Counted from the first letter of the stretch, positions 9,796-20,645 are shown. The stretch: 32,182 bases of DNA from Bacteroidota bacterium (GCA_016708845.1 JADJFB010000014.1:1-32182), one strand, 5' to 3'. Notes: generated from the letters alone by a model not told the origin. A program made the numbers and translations.

Positions 9796-11173
9796 TTAAT
9801 TACTCATTTGAGAAATACCCTGTATTAAATCATGTTTAGTGATAATGTGAGTTGTACCTGCTAAATCAGTCATTAATACCGCATTATTTTCTTTAGTAAT
9901 TAATTTAGAAATATCTTCCATTAAAGTTTGATCTGTTACAAAAGGAAAAGGAGCTTGCATCACATCTTTTACGGTTTTATTTTTAATAGAACTATCTTCT
10001 ATTAATTTAGAAAACAAGAAAGAGTCGTTTAACGAACCAACAAAAGTATTTCCTTCTTTCACAGGAATTTGAGAAATCCCAAATTTATTCATGGTACTTA
10101 AAGCATCGCTCACAGGCATTTGCTTCAACCGTTAATAATTTTTGGTTTTTATGAGAAGAGATTAAATCAATGGCTTTTGGTTTTTTAATTTCTAAGAAAC
10201 CTCTATCACGCATCCAATCGTCATTAAACATTTTACCTAAGTAACGAGTACCATGGTCATGAAAAATAACCACAACAACATCACCCGGTTTAAACATATC
10301 TTTCATTTGCATTAAACCAGCCATAGCTGAACCAGCTGAGTTACCAGCAAAAATACCTTCTTCGCGAGGAATACGACGAGTCATAATAGCTGCGTCTCTA
10401 TCAGTTACTTTTTCGAAATGATCGATTAAAGCGATATCAACATTCTCTGGTAAAAAATCTTCGCCAATACCTTCGGTGATGTATGGGTAAATTTCATTTT
10501 TATCAATGATACCTGTTTCTTTTAATTTTTTGAAAATTGAACCGTAAGTATCGATACCTAATACTTTAATATTTGGATTTTTTTCTTTTAAGTATTTACC
10601 AGTTCCACTAATGGTTCCACCAGTTCCAACACCCACTACTAAGTGAGTAATCTTCCCTTCGGTTTGTTCCCAAATTTCAGGACCTGTTTGTTCATAATGA
10701 GCAACAGAATTCGATTTATTGTCGTATTGATTAGGTTTCCATGAATTAGGAACTTCTTTTACTAAACGAGAAGATACTGAATAATAAGATTTTGGATCTT
10801 CTGGTTCAACGTCTGTAGGACAAACTACAACCTCTGCACCAAAAGCGCGCAAGGCATCAACTTTTTCTTTACTTTGTTTATCAGTAGTTGTAAAAATACA
10901 TTTGTAACCTTTAATGATTGCTGCAATAGCTAAACCCATTCCGGTATTACCACTAGTTCCTTCAATAATAGTTCCTCCCGGTTTTAAACGTCCATCTTTC
11001 TCAGCATCTTCTATCATTTTTAATGCCATACGGTCTTTAATAGAGTTTCCAGGATTTGTCGTTTCCACTTTTGCCAATACCGTGCAAGGCAAATCTTTAG
11101 TAATAGAATTAATTTTTACTAATGGCGTATTTCCAATAGTTTCAAGAATGTTGTTGCTTATTTTTTGATACAT
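9796..11173 (-). CDS. cystathionine beta-synthase with CBS-domain pair
   Basis: A PLP enzyme condensing serine (or O-acetylserine) with homocysteine or sulfide in transsulfuration/cysteine metabolism. ATG 11173 gives MYQKISNNILETIGNTPLVKIN; the frame extends further upstream but without family-like sequence. Key motifs: NPGNSIKDRMA with the PLP lysine, EGTSGNTGMGLAIA binding the substrate carboxylate, VGVGTGGTISGTG binding the PLP phosphate, and EEGIFAGNSAGSAMAG. The C-terminal 110 residues are a CBS pair (MPVSDALSTMNKFGISQIPV and VKDVMQAPFPFV), which separates this from plain cysteine synthases. One frame change near 10125-10130 divides the catalytic and CBS parts. There is no heme-binding N-terminal extension. 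The CBS pair suggests control by an adenosyl ligand, known for the family but unproven here. Confidence 0.9.
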
Positions 11174-11204
11174 TATGTTGTTGTTTATTTTGTGGTAAAA
11201 ATAA

Positions 11205-11237
11205 AAAAACAGCCCATATATCCTATGCACTGTTTTT
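11205..11237 (-). terminator. intrinsic terminator of purC
   Basis: An 8-bp perfect stem AAAAACAG/CTGTTTTT, extended by CAT/ATG after a 2-base internal loop. On the minus strand it is followed by TTTATTTTT and lies 22 bp after the purC stop, before the CBS start. Confidence 0.65.
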
Positions 11238-11258
11238 AAAATGTTGGTAACTCTATGA

Positions 11259-12206
11259 TTAACCTAATTTGGCTAAAGCAGCTAAAATGTTCTTTTCAAC
11301 GCGTTCTTGTAGGTTATCTGTTGGGTGCTTAATGAATTTATCCCCACTTACTTTTTCGTATAATTCAATATATCTATCAGAAATTTCTTGAACCCAAGCT
11401 TCGTTCATTTCTGGTACTTTTTGTCCGTCCTTTCCTTGAAATCCGTTTTCAATTAACCAACGGCGAACAAACTCTTTACTTAGTTGCTTTTGTTCTTCAC
11501 CTTTATCTTGTCTTTCTTGGTAACCTTCTAAATAAAAATAACGAGAAGAATCTGGAGTATGAATTTCATCCATTAAAAAAACTTTGCCATCGCATAAACC
11601 GAATTCATATTTGGTGTCTACTAAAATTAAGCCCATTTTATTAGCAATTTCTTGCCCTCTAGCATATAATTTACGTGTATAATCTTCTAATTGAACATAG
11701 TATTTTTCTTCTACAATACCTTGTTTTAAAATTTCTTCGCGGCTAATATCTTCATCATGTCCTTCACTAGCTTTAGTAGTAGGGGTAATGATAGGTTCAG
11801 GAAATTTATCGTTTTCTTTTAATCCTTCGGGTAATGTAACTCCACATAACGTTCTGATGCCACTGCTGTATGTTCTAGCAGCATGTCCAGCTACATAACC
11901 ACGAATTACCATTTCCACTTTAAAAGGTTCGCAAACACGGCCAATCGTAACCACTGGATCAGGAACTTCTAATACCCAGTTTGGAACAATATCTTTAGTA
12001 GCTGCTAAAAACTTAGAAGCAATTTGGTTTAATACTTGCCCTTTATATGGAATACCTTTTGGTAAAACCACATCAAATGCGCTAATACGGTCGCTTGCCA
12101 CCATTACCAAATATTTATCGTCGATGTTATATACATCTCTAACTTTACCTTTGTAAAAGCTTTTTTGTTTTGGAAAATTAAATTGAGTGGCTGTAAGTGC
12201 TGACAT
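11259..12206 (-). CDS. purC: SAICAR synthetase
   Basis: Phosphoribosylaminoimidazole-succinocarboxamide synthase. It joins CAIR and aspartate with ATP in de novo purine synthesis. Intact, 315 residues from ATG 12206 (MSALTATQFNFPKQKSFYKG); an in-frame upstream ATG at 12239 adds only an unlikely hydrophobic tail. Visible motifs are KGKVRDVYNIDDKYLV, ASDRISAFDVVLP, VIRGYVAGHAARTY, TPTTKASEGHDEDIS, LVDTKYEFGLCDG and DEIHTPDSSRYF. The length and the inserted C-terminal segment (ERQDKGEEQKQLSKEFVRRWL) match the longer eukaryote-like/Bacteroidota form rather than the roughly 240-residue E. coli form. It is transcribed from the -7 box at 12225-12232 and has its own terminator. Confidence 0.95.
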   Translation of the reverse strand: MSALTATQFNFPKQKSFYKGKVRDVYNIDDKYLVMVASDRISAFDVVLPKGIPYKGQVLNQIASKFLAATKDIVPNWVLEVPDPVVTIGRVCEPFKVEMVIRGYVAGHAARTYSSGIRTLCGVTLPEGLKENDKFPEPIITPTTKASEGHDEDISREEILKQGIVEEKYYVQLEDYTRKLYARGQEIANKMGLILVDTKYEFGLCDGKVFLMDEIHTPDSSRYFYLEGYQERQDKGEEQKQLSKEFVRRWLIENGFQGKDGQKVPEMNEAWVQEISDRYIELYEKVSGDKFIKHPTDNLQERVEKNILAALAKLG

Positions 12207-12224
12207 AGTGTAAATTTTGATGGG

Positions 12225-12232
12225 CAAATATA
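12225..12232 (-). promoter_or_regulatory. -7 box of the purC promoter
   Basis: The minus strand reads TATATTTG, an exact TAnnTTTG match, 18 bp before the purC ATG. A -33 TTG at normal spacing is not evident. A small palindrome (TGAGT-gattt-ACTCA, 12253-12267) lies just upstream. Confidence 0.5.
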
Positions 12233-12356
12233 AAAACAATTCAAGTATTGTATGAGTGATTTACTCACACTTTTACACACAGAAACAAACAGTTATTAGA
12301 TTTTATTTTAAAATTTATATATTTAAGGTGCTAATCAGTTTCCTGTCTTTATTTTG

Positions 12357-14635
12357 ATGATAAAAAAACTTGTACTTATATTTTTTATATGCTCTTTGGT
12401 GTTTAATTATAACTGGATTGTGGCACAAACCAACAAGGTTGATTCTTTGTTGGCTTTAGTAAATACTAGTAAAAAAGACACCAGTGCTGTAATGGTATAC
12501 AGTAATCTATGTTGGGCCTATTTGAATCAATCAGAACACAAAAAAGCACTTGATTACGGAGAAAAGGGATTGAAGCTTGCAAAAGAGATAAATTTTAAAT
12601 TTGGCACTTTAAAATGTTATAAAAATCTAGGCTCTGTGTATACACTGATGGCTGATTTCGACAAGGCTCTTAAATATTATAATAGCTCATTAAAAATTGC
12701 CGAAGAAATTAACGATAAAAACGAAATTGCTAATTGTAATGGAAATATAGGTAACATTTTTTATTATAAATCTGATTACATACAGGCTCTTTTGTTTTAT
12801 GAAAAGCAATTAAAATTAGTTGAAGAAACAAAAAATGCGGCTGGGATGGCGCGTTGTTATAACAATATTGGGAGTTTATATGCCTTTTTAAATAACTATC
12901 CAAAAGCTCTTAGCTATTATCTCAGAAAATTAAAATTAGCAGAAGAGTTGAAGGATGATGACCTTAAGGCTGGTGCTTATACTAATATGGGCATATTATA
13001 TGTTGAACTTCAAAGAGATGATAAAGCAGAGGAATATTATAGTAAAGCGTTAAAAATATATGAAAAATTGGGTGATAGACGTAGCTGCGCGATGATGTAT
13101 GTAAATTTTGGAAATTTAAATAATGATAGACAAAATTATCCGAAAGCTCTTGAATTTCATGAAAGATCATTAAATATAGCCACGACCATAAATGATAAAG
13201 AACTCATCTCAAAAAATTTAGAGGATATTGGATTGATTTATTTGAGGGATGGTGATAAGAACAGAGCTATGGATCATTTTTTAAGAACATTGGTCATAAA
13301 AGAGGAAATAGAAGATCTTTATGGGATGGCCTCCTGCTATGTGAATATAGGGTCAATTCAAGTGTCAGAAGGAGTGAATAGAAAAGGAATAGAGAATTTA
13401 GCTAAAGCCCTTGAAATTGGTCAAAATATTGGAAGTCCTGATATTTTACGAAGCGCATACACAAAGTTAGCTGAAAGTAATTTCAAAATTGAGAATTATA
13501 AACAGGCATATATTTATCAGGTGAAATTAAAAGAAGTAAATGATAGTGTGTTTAATGTTGAGAATAGTAAAATATTAAGTGATATTAAGACCAATTTTGA
13601 GGTTGAAAGAATAGAAACAGAGTTAAAAGCTAAGGCAGCTGCTCAACAAGTAATTAATGTTGAAGAAAAAAAACGTCAACAATTTGTTATTTATGCTGTA
13701 GCAGGTATTTTAATTATTGTCATTGTTTTTTTTCTTCACTATTATATAAACGTTTCAGGTTAACCAACAAACAAAAGCAAATTATTGAAATTAAGAAACA
13801 GGAAACCCAAAAAACAAAACCCTCATTATTTCCGAACAAAACATATTGTAGAAGAAAAACATAAGGAAATTACCGATAGTATTAATTATGCTGAACGTAT
13901 TCAAAGAGCTTTATTAGCAAGTGAGAGTGTATTACAAAATAACTTTAAAAACTACTTTGTTTTATTTAAACCTAAAGATGTGGTAAGTGGCGATTTTTAT
14001 TGGGCTAGTAAATTAAGCAACGGTAATTTTTGCAATAGTTACGGCTGATAGCACCGGACACGGTGTCCCAGGAGCTATTATGAGTATATTAAATATTTCC
14101 TGTTTAAAGGAAGCTGTTAAGAAAGGCTTAAGTGAACCTTTTGAAATTTTAAATAAAACCCGAAGTTTAATTATTGATACGTTGTCAAAAGATGGAAGTT
14201 CGGAAGGCGGAAAAGATGGGATGGATTGCAGTTTAACGGTGTATGATTTTGAAAATAAAAAATTGATTATTGCTGCTGCCAATAATCCGGTTTGGATAGT
14301 TCGTAATTCGGGTACTGAGGCTCTCGAAGTGCTCGAAGTTAAACCTGATAAAATGCCCGTTGGTAAACACGACAGAGATTCCGTTTCTTTTACTCAACAA
14401 GAGTTCGATTTACAAAGTGGTGATGTGGTTTATACATTGACTGATGGGTTTCCTGATCAGTTTGGTGGAGAGAAAGGTAAAAAATTCATGAGTAAAAACC
14501 TTCGTGAATTGTTAGCAGCCAATGCTCATTTGCCAATGCAGGAACAAAAGGAATTGTTAGAAACAACATTTTAAAAACTGGGTCAATAATTTGGAACAGG
14601 TAGATGATGTAACTATTGTTGGAGTTAGGATTTAA
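12357..14635 (+). CDS. TPR sensor / SpoIIE-family PP2C phosphatase
   Basis: A membrane-anchored serine phosphatase of the RsbU/SpoIIE type common in Bacteroidota. ATG 12357 gives a signal sequence (MIKKLVLIFFICSLVF). About nine TPR units of roughly 40 residues follow (residues 50-400), then a coiled segment, one membrane helix (FVIYAVAGILIIVIVFFLHYY), a basic coiled coil and the phosphatase. Metal-binding motifs are all present: VVSGDFYW, VTADSTGHGVPGAIMS, DGMDCSLTVYD, LTDGFPDQFGGEKGKKF and VDDVTIVGVRI before TAA at 14633. Frame changes lie near 13740-13760, 13800-13850 (at least two), 14040-14048 and 14575. TPRs probably sense an envelope partner and the phosphatase acts on anti-sigma antagonists; the partner is not encoded nearby. 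The last 11 bp overlap the convergent glycosyltransferase stop. Confidence 0.85.
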
Positions 14636-15755
14636 TCGCCTCAATTGTTTTTTGAGCGATAATATCCCAATTAAAAGTAGTTTGAACTAATTTCAGCGAT
14701 TGTTCTTTTTTGCTAATTAAATCTTTTGAATTAATTGCTTCTAAAAGTACAGTTTGTAATTGTTCTTTATTAGCTGGTTCAATTAACCATCCATTTTTAT
14801 AGCTTACCATGGCGGCAATTGCACCTACGTTTGTGGCTATAATAGCTAGACCACTAGCCATAGCTTCTAAAATAACATTTGGAAATCCTTCGCTCCAACT
14901 AGGGCAAACTAAAACATCATTTTGAGACAGTAAGCTTTTTATTTTTTGAGGGTCTCGTATTTCTCCATGATAAATAATTGAATCATGATGTATTTTCATA
15001 GAGTCGGGGATAGGACCAATGAATTCAAATTTAAAGTTTTGCTTTTGAGCTATTAATTTCTGTAACACTTCATTCAATTCAATAATTCCTTTTCGTCGTT
15101 CGGCTCTTCCTAAAAAAACAAATTTGCGATAGGATTCGTTATTGAATGCAATTGAGTGACCAATAAATTCTTTCTCAACTCCTGAAGGAATTTCTATAAT
15201 ATGTTTTGGATTTACGCCAATAGATTTAATAATGTCTGTTATTTTTCCTCCATACGAAAAACAATATCAGCCTGTTGTGATATTTTTTTACAAAGACTAA
15301 TATAAATTGTTGCAATTTAGCTTTTGCTTCAAGGCGCTATTTGAAACATTTCGTAGCCGTGAAACTTAATTCCAATTTTACAGCATGTAATATGTCCTTT
15401 ATGCTTTTCTGAGATTAATTTCCACCCTGTAAATCCTTTGGTATAAATAAAATCGTAGGTGTTTAATTGATCTTTAATAGCATCAAATGCTAAACACGAA
15501 TATTTGTAAGATTTATAAACGTAATGCCCCGGAAACTTAGCTGAAATGGGAAATTTTAATACAATGGGATGAATGTATTTACGTTCTTCTTCTGTAAAAA
15601 ACTCCAAAACATTAATGTTGTATTTGGAGTCGTTGTAGTGAACTAAATCAACATGAATTTTATTTTTTGAAAAGTACTTAGCTAAATAAAATGAATGTTT
15701 TTGCATACCTCCTAACACATAGCGCAATTCCATCCGTAATTAGGGCTATTCGCAT
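14625..15755 (-). CDS. glycosyltransferase family 4, frameshifted
   Basis: A GT-B retaining sugar transferase (GT4), likely cytoplasmic and working on surface polysaccharide. The start at ATG 15755 reads MRIALITDGIA, a typical GT4 first strand, and continues one frame over as YVLGGMQKHSFYLAKYF. The N-domain also shows YDFIYTKGFTGWKLI and FHGYEMFQIAP. The C-domain begins with VEKEFIGHSI and FLGRAERRKGIIELNEVL. The nucleotide-sugar motif EGFPNVILEAMASG has both glutamates of the EX7E signature. Frame changes lie near 15730, 15300-15330 and 15260. About 375 residues after repair. No other glycan gene is adjacent, so acceptor and donor are unknown. The stop codon overlaps the end of the convergent phosphatase gene. 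Confidence 0.85.
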
Positions 15756-15813
15756 TTAATAGAGTTTTTACTTTTCAAAGAATGAATTGATGTAAGTTAC
15801 TTTAAATATAGGT

Positions 15814-17139
15814 TTAAAAGTTTACATTGGTTTTTCCACCAAATACTACTCGTTGTAATCTATTGTCTCTTCTCGCAACCGAAGAAAGACTTGGAGAAGC
15901 ATTCACTAAATAAAAGCCATTGTAACTAACGCTGCCGTTTAGGATTTTTTGAACTTGACGGGCAATATTAAATACATATCGTTTATTAGTGGCATCGTAA
16001 TTACCACCATATTTTACAAAATCTGAGGCATCTAACTGATCATAAACTAATTCCTCTGTTCCGTCTGCTCTGCAAGCAAGTAATGCTAAATTAGCTGGGT
16101 AACCATAGCTTATGCTGTAAGGACTAATCACATCATCTACTTTAATAATTAATTCAGCTCGGCTGATAGATACATTTTGAGAATCTGTGAAATTTTTCAA
16201 ATAAGGTAAATCTAATTTTATTCGAGTTCCACCAAAAGAATTTAAATACACGTTTGAATTTCCTTTTGCCGTTGCTGCAGCTTCTGAGCTTGCCGTTACT
16301 TGGTCAAATAAATTTTGAATAGCTCCTTTTGTATAGTCTTGCGTAATTTTATTAAACCTTAAGGCATCAGAGCCTGAAAAGAAAATAAAAATTTCTGACT
16401 TTTGAACTAACTGAATTCCCATCATGGTAATAAATGTTTACTCCTGAAACGGCATCGTCTAAATCAAATCGTCTGATAGAACCAGAACCTGCGCCTGCTA
16501 ATGTTGAATTTGCAGTAGTTAAATAAAATCCTTTATAAGCATTTTGAAATGCTGTATTGTTTACTAAATTCGAATTAGTCTTTAAAATATAATCCGCCAA
16601 ATTATAGTCTAATGGAAGTATTAAGCAAACTTTTTCTCCTCTAGGTCTTATTTTACCAACCATAGAACTAACGGTTGATGATGAGTAAGGAATTGTGTTA
16701 GAAGTGGAATAAGAAGCCGTAGCATCTAATTTTTGATTTAAGACGTGTAATTGAAAAGTTAAAGTAGTTGCTGTATCTCCAAGATAATCACCTGTATAAC
16801 TAATAATCATCTCAGCCGAATCTAAAACTGGTTTGTACCAAAACTTATGTTAGTTAAGTTATTTGAAATAGAAAAGTTAGTGTAAATACTAGCGTCTGTT
16901 CTTCCAAAAACAGGATCTAAATTAGAACCTAAATATTTGTATTGGTCATTATAAGTTCTTACAGATGCTACACTTTGAGTAAACATATATATGAAACAGG
17001 AATCCGTTATGGTTACTCAACCAAATCATTTTCAGGTTGCACGTCTAAACCAATAACGCTTTGGAGTCTGGTTCTTTCTTTTACAAGAAAAAACAAGTAT
17101 TAAACTTAATAAAATGAATCCTATTCTTATTTTGGTCAT
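15814..17139 (-). CDS. DUF4270 family lipoprotein, frameshifted
   Basis: A surface or periplasmic lipoprotein of the Bacteroidota family DUF4270, function unknown. ATG 17139 gives a lipoprotein signal (MTKIRIGFILLSLILVFSC, Cys19), followed after a frame change by VIGLDVQPENDLV, the family's usual mature start. The body is beta-rich: SVASVRTYNDQYKYLGSNL, MIISYTGDYLGD, FYLTTANSTLAGAGSGSIR, FNKITQDYTKGA, FGGTRIKLDLPYLKNF and the end FGGKTNVNF. Frame changes lie near 17055, 17010, 16820-16850 and 16370-16430. About 440 residues after repair. It follows the glycogen synthase gene on the same strand, a pairing I recall as common in this phylum, but a terminator-like hairpin lies between them. Confidence 0.8.
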
Positions 17140-17150
17140 ATTGGTAATTA

Positions 17151-17183
17151 AAAACGCATAATTAATCAAAATTATGCGTTTAA
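17151..17183 (-). terminator. terminator between glycogen synthase and DUF4270 gene
   Basis: A 12-bp perfect stem (AAACGCATAATT, 17152-17163; AATTATGCGTTT, 17170-17181) with a 6-base loop. On the minus strand it is followed by TTTTTAATT, 24 bp after the synthase stop and 12 bp before the DUF4270 ATG. Confidence 0.65.
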
Positions 17184-17206
17184 AATAGTTAAAAGTGTAT
17201 AATTTA

Positions 17207-18034
17207 TTAGTCAGCTAAAACTTCGCTGTTTTCTAATACTAAATCATAAAATTCATTGTAAGCATCAGCATATTCTGCTTCCCCTTTAAATTCTAAAATT
17301 GGTTTACCTGATTTTTTAGCATATTTCTCAACCTCTGGGTTAATAACTTCGCTTCCAAAAGAGATTCCATCTGCATGATCAATTGCTAATTTCATTAAGT
17401 TAACGTAAGTAGCGTCTTCAATATGCTTTAATTCTTTTTAGTAACCCATCAATAATAGCTTTATCAATGATTTTTTATTTAAAGCCTTTGTAAATTCTTC
17501 TTCATAAATAGTGAAGATGATTTTAGTTTCAGCAAATAATGGATCCTCTGTAAAGATTTCTTAATATATAAAGGAATTAATCCAGTAAACCATCCGTGAC
17601 AGTGAATAACATCTGGTGCCCAACCTAATTTTTTAACAGTTTCAATTACTCCACGGTTAAAAAACACAGTACGCTCGTCATTATCATCAAAATATTTTCC
17701 AGTTGCTTTGTCGGTTAAAACCGATTTACGGTGAAAATAATCGTCATTATCAATAAAATAAACCTGCATACGAGCTGTAGGAATTGATGCTACCTTAATA
17801 ATTAAAGGATGATCGGCATTATTAATAACGATATTCATACCTGATAAAACGAATACCTCATGCAATTGATGGCGTCTTTCGTTAATATTACCATATTTAG
17901 GCATAAAAGTTCTTATTTCTTTTCCTCTCTCTTGAATTGCTTGAGGTAATCTTCTAGCAATTTTTCCGATATGGGTTTCATCTAAATAAGGGGTAATCTC
18001 TTGCGACACAAAAAGAACTCTGGCTTTTTCTCAT
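17207..18034 (-). CDS. short glycogen/starch synthase (GT5 domain only)
   Basis: The GT5 N-terminal catalytic half typical of Bacteroidota, about 275 residues instead of the roughly 480 of bacterial GlgA; there is no C-terminal GT1 domain. ATG 18034 (MRK) reads into ARVLFVSQEITPYL after one base is removed near 18020. Conserved stretches are RTFMPKYGNINERRHQLHE, LSGMNIVINNADHPLIIK, VYFIDNDDYFHRKSV, NDERTVFFNRGVIETVKKL and DVIHCHGWFTGLIPLY. It ends ...EVLAD. Frame changes lie near 18020, 17560, 17475 and 17420-17440. Family knowledge suggests ADP- or UDP-glucose transfer to glucan, but the half-enzyme form may have another role. A complete TTG-N18-TACTTTTG promoter drives it. Confidence 0.85.
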
Positions 18035-18071
18035 ATAATTAATTTAGGTAGTGGATTTAATTAAGACAATA

Positions 18072-18100
18072 CAAAAGTAATAAAAAAATCCATATATCAA
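18072..18100 (-). promoter_or_regulatory. Bacteroidota promoter (TTG-N18-TACTTTTG)
   Basis: On the minus strand, TTG at 18100-18098 and TACTTTTG at 18079-18072 are separated by exactly 18 bases, the canonical -33/-7 arrangement of the phylum. It lies 38 bp upstream of the glycogen synthase ATG, in the 113-bp divergent gap with panC. Confidence 0.65.
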
Positions 18101-18147
18101 AGTATTATTTAGCTTGGGAGCCTATTATTTCAATTAAAAGGGCTAAA

Positions 18148-18979
18148 ATGCTTGTATTACGCAAAATAAAAGAAATTGAGGAGCGTATTAGCCTTAAAAA
18201 GCAAAAGGACAAACCATAGGCTTTACTTTTCCAACCATGGGCGCCTTGCATCAAGGACACATTTCGTTAATTAATTATTCGAAACAACAAACTGATATAA
18301 CGGTCTGTTCCATCTTTGTTAATCCTACCCAATTTAACAATGCTTGATTTAACACATTATCCTCGTACTCCCGAAGCCGATATTAAATTATTAGAAGAAG
18401 CAGGATGCGATATATTGTATATGCCAGAGGTGAAGGATGTTTATCCCGAAAACAACACAAGAAAATTTGACTTTGGGTATTTAGATAGGATTTTAGGGGC
18501 GCTAAACGACCTGGACACTTTAATGGAGTAGGACAGGTGGTTAGCATTTTATTAGAAGGTGTAAAGCCTCATAAGCGTTTTTGGCAGCAAAGATTATCCG
18601 CAGGTAATGGTTGGAAAAGTTTGTTAAACATTCAACTTGGAGGTTGAGATTATACTTGCCCAATTTAGAAAGCTGATGGTTTGGCCATGAGTTCAAGGAA
18701 CGTAAGATTAAATGAGCAAGAGCGCCTAGAAGCTGCTGCAATTCCAGAAATGATGAAGCTTAGCAACCAAATATTAAAATTATATGGTATTGCCGAAGCA
18801 AAAAAATACATATCTAGTGTTGTAGCAACTCTACCAAATATGAAATTAGAATATTATGAAGTTTGTGATGCCGAAACTTTAGAATTATTAACTGAATTTA
18901 ATCCTAAACAAAAGCAGTTTCCATTATTAGCGGTGTTTGCAGTAACATTCGTTTAATTGATAATTGGATGATTAATTAA
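18148..18979 (+). CDS. panC: pantoate--beta-alanine ligase, frameshifted
   Basis: Joins pantoate and beta-alanine with ATP, the last step of pantothenate (vitamin B5) synthesis. ATG 18148 gives MLVLRKIKEIEERISL. The nucleotidyl-transferase HxGH motif lies in TMGALHQGHISLINYS, followed by IFVNPTQFNN, LTHYPRTPEADIKLLEEAG, VYPENNTRKFDFG, HFNGVGQVVSILLEGVKPH, GSKDYPQVMV and the KMSKS-like loop LAMSSRNVRLN. The end is YEVCDAETLELL...AVFAGNIRLIDNWMIN with TAA at 18977. At least six frame changes occur (around 18190, 18215, 18340, 18510, 18530, 18585-18680, 18940). The reconstructed length, about 277 residues, is normal, so gene content is complete and the breaks are probably sequencing errors. Divergent from the glycogen synthase. 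Confidence 0.9.
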
Positions 18980-19054
18980 ATACAATTTTAATATTCATCT
19001 TGAACCTTGAATTTTAATTCGAATCATCAAACGCGTTAAAACATTAAATGGATT

Positions 19055-20595
19055 ATGAGCAACACAAAACCGGAAGATTTTTTTAAGAACATTATTTGTC
19101 ATTGTAAAGAAAGTATGGATTCATTTTTTCAAAGCAGCGAAATTTATGATGGCTTAAGCGCGGTTTACGATTACGGGCAAAATGGTGCGGAGCTTAAAGA
19201 AAATATTCGCGATTATTGGTGGAAAGCCATGGTGCAAATGAACGAAAATATTGTAGGGATTCGATTCTGCTCATTTTTATGCATCCAACAATTTGGAAAG
19301 CAAGCGGACATGTAGACGCATTTAACGATCCATTAATAGATAATAAAGATAGTAAAAACGTTACCGTGCGGATGTGCTAATCGAAGAACATGGCTAAGAT
19401 TGAAGATAAAATCAATAAAGAAGTTGAAAAAAAACGTTTCGAGAATTTTGATGCCGCGATGTTCAACTCTACAAACGCGCGCATTAAAGAATACCAAGAT
19501 AAAATCGATGCGATTAATACGCGTTTTAAACAGCATTAAATGCTAATAATTTAGCGGACGTAAAACAAATTATTGTTGATTGCGAAATTGTTTGCCCTTT
19601 AAGTGGAACTACAAAACTGGACCGATGTTCAGTCAGTTTAATGTTCTCAACATCTACTGGGGCGGTTGACGGAGAAGGAACTAATATTTATTTACGACCA
19701 GAAACGGCTCAAGGTATTTTCGTAAACTTCTTAAACGTTCAAAAAACGGGTCGTATGAAAATTCCTTTTGGAATTGCTCAAACTGGTAAAGCGTTTAGAA
19801 ACGAAATCGTAGCAAGACAATTTATTTTCCGTATGCGTGAATTTGAACAAATGGAAATGCAGTTTTTCGTTAAACCAGGAGAAGAAATGAAATGGTACGA
19901 ATACTGGAAAACAACGCGTTTAAACTGGCATTTGTCTTTGGTTTAGAGAAAAATTACCGATTTCACGACCATTTAAAATTGGCACATTACGCTAATGCAG
20001 CTTGCTGATATCGAATTTAAATTCCCATTTGGTTTAAAGAATTAGAAGGAATTCACTCTAGAACGGATTTCGATTTGAAACAACACGAACAATTTTCAGG
20101 AAAAAATTACAATATTTTGATACCGAAACTAAATCAAGTTATGTTCCTTATGTAGTAGAAACTTCTGTTGGTTTAGATAGATTGTTCTTAGCAATTTTTC
20201 AACATCATTAAAAGAAGAAGTCTTTAGAAGATGGTGATACAAGGACTGTTTTAAGTTTCCTCCAGTTTTAGCACCAATCAAAGCTGCTTTTTACCTTTGT
20301 AAAAAAGATGGTTTACCAGAAGTAGCCGTAAAATTATCGAAGATTTAAAGATTTGATTGTCAGCTTATGATGAAAAAGATGCGGTTGGAAAACGTTATAG
20401 AAGACAAGATGCCATTGGTACACCTTTCTGCATTACAGTTGATCATCAAAGTTTAGAAGATAAAACGGTGACCATTCGTCATAGAGATACGATGAAACAG
20501 GATAGAGTGGCAATTTCTGAATTACATGCAATCTTAACTGAAAAAAGACGAGTATTTATTTTCAGTTTGTTGAGGCTGCTTTGCAATTAAATTAA
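19055..20595 (+). CDS. glyS: glycine--tRNA ligase, frameshifted
   Basis: Class II glycyl-tRNA synthetase of the single-chain alpha2 (eukaryote/archaea-like) type used in Bacteroidota. ATG 19055 (MSNTKPEDFFKNIICH) leads to SSEIYDGLSAVYDYGQNGAEL and DYWWKAMVQMNENIVGI. Class II motif 2 is ETAQGIFVNF plus AFRNEIVARQFIFRMREFEQ, and motif 3 is VPYVVETSVGLDRLFLAIF. The C-terminal anticodon-binding domain has FPPVLAPIKAA, GKRYRRQDAIGTPFCIT and KQDRVAISELHAIL, ending AALQLN at 20593-20595. At least eight frame changes are scattered through it (for example near 19110-19125, 19265, 19360-19390, 19430, 19540, 19945, 20000-20035, 20200-20260, 20335, 20550). Length after repair is about 510 residues, as expected. 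Essential gene. Confidence 0.92.
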
Positions 20596-20630
20596 AAACA
20601 CCTGTCAGGTTTACAAAAATTGACAGGTGT
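20593..20630 (-). terminator. terminator of the LRR/T9SS gene
   Basis: A perfect 10-bp stem ACACCTGTCA (20598-20607) / TGACAGGTGT (20621-20630) with a 13-base loop. The T run follows on the minus strand (TTTTTAATTTAA), so it terminates the minus-strand gene ending at 20646. It also overlaps the glyS stop region and may act both ways. Confidence 0.7.
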
Positions 20631-20645
20631 GGTCACTCACAATCA

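Noticed and set aside
10914..11168. Plus-strand open frame of 84 codons
   Set aside because: Antisense to the PLP domain of cystathionine beta-synthase; no protein-like features.
9796..11173. Cysteine synthase (CysK/CysM) call
   Set aside because: The C-terminal CBS-domain pair and the EEGIFAGNSAGSA motif fit cystathionine beta-synthase better.
12303..12356. Riboswitch or leader before the phosphatase gene
   Set aside because: AT-rich sequence without stable stems; nothing matches a known riboswitch.
18148..20595. panC and glyS as pseudogenes
   Set aside because: Reconstruction gives full normal length and all key motifs; the small indels look like sequencing errors in essential genes.
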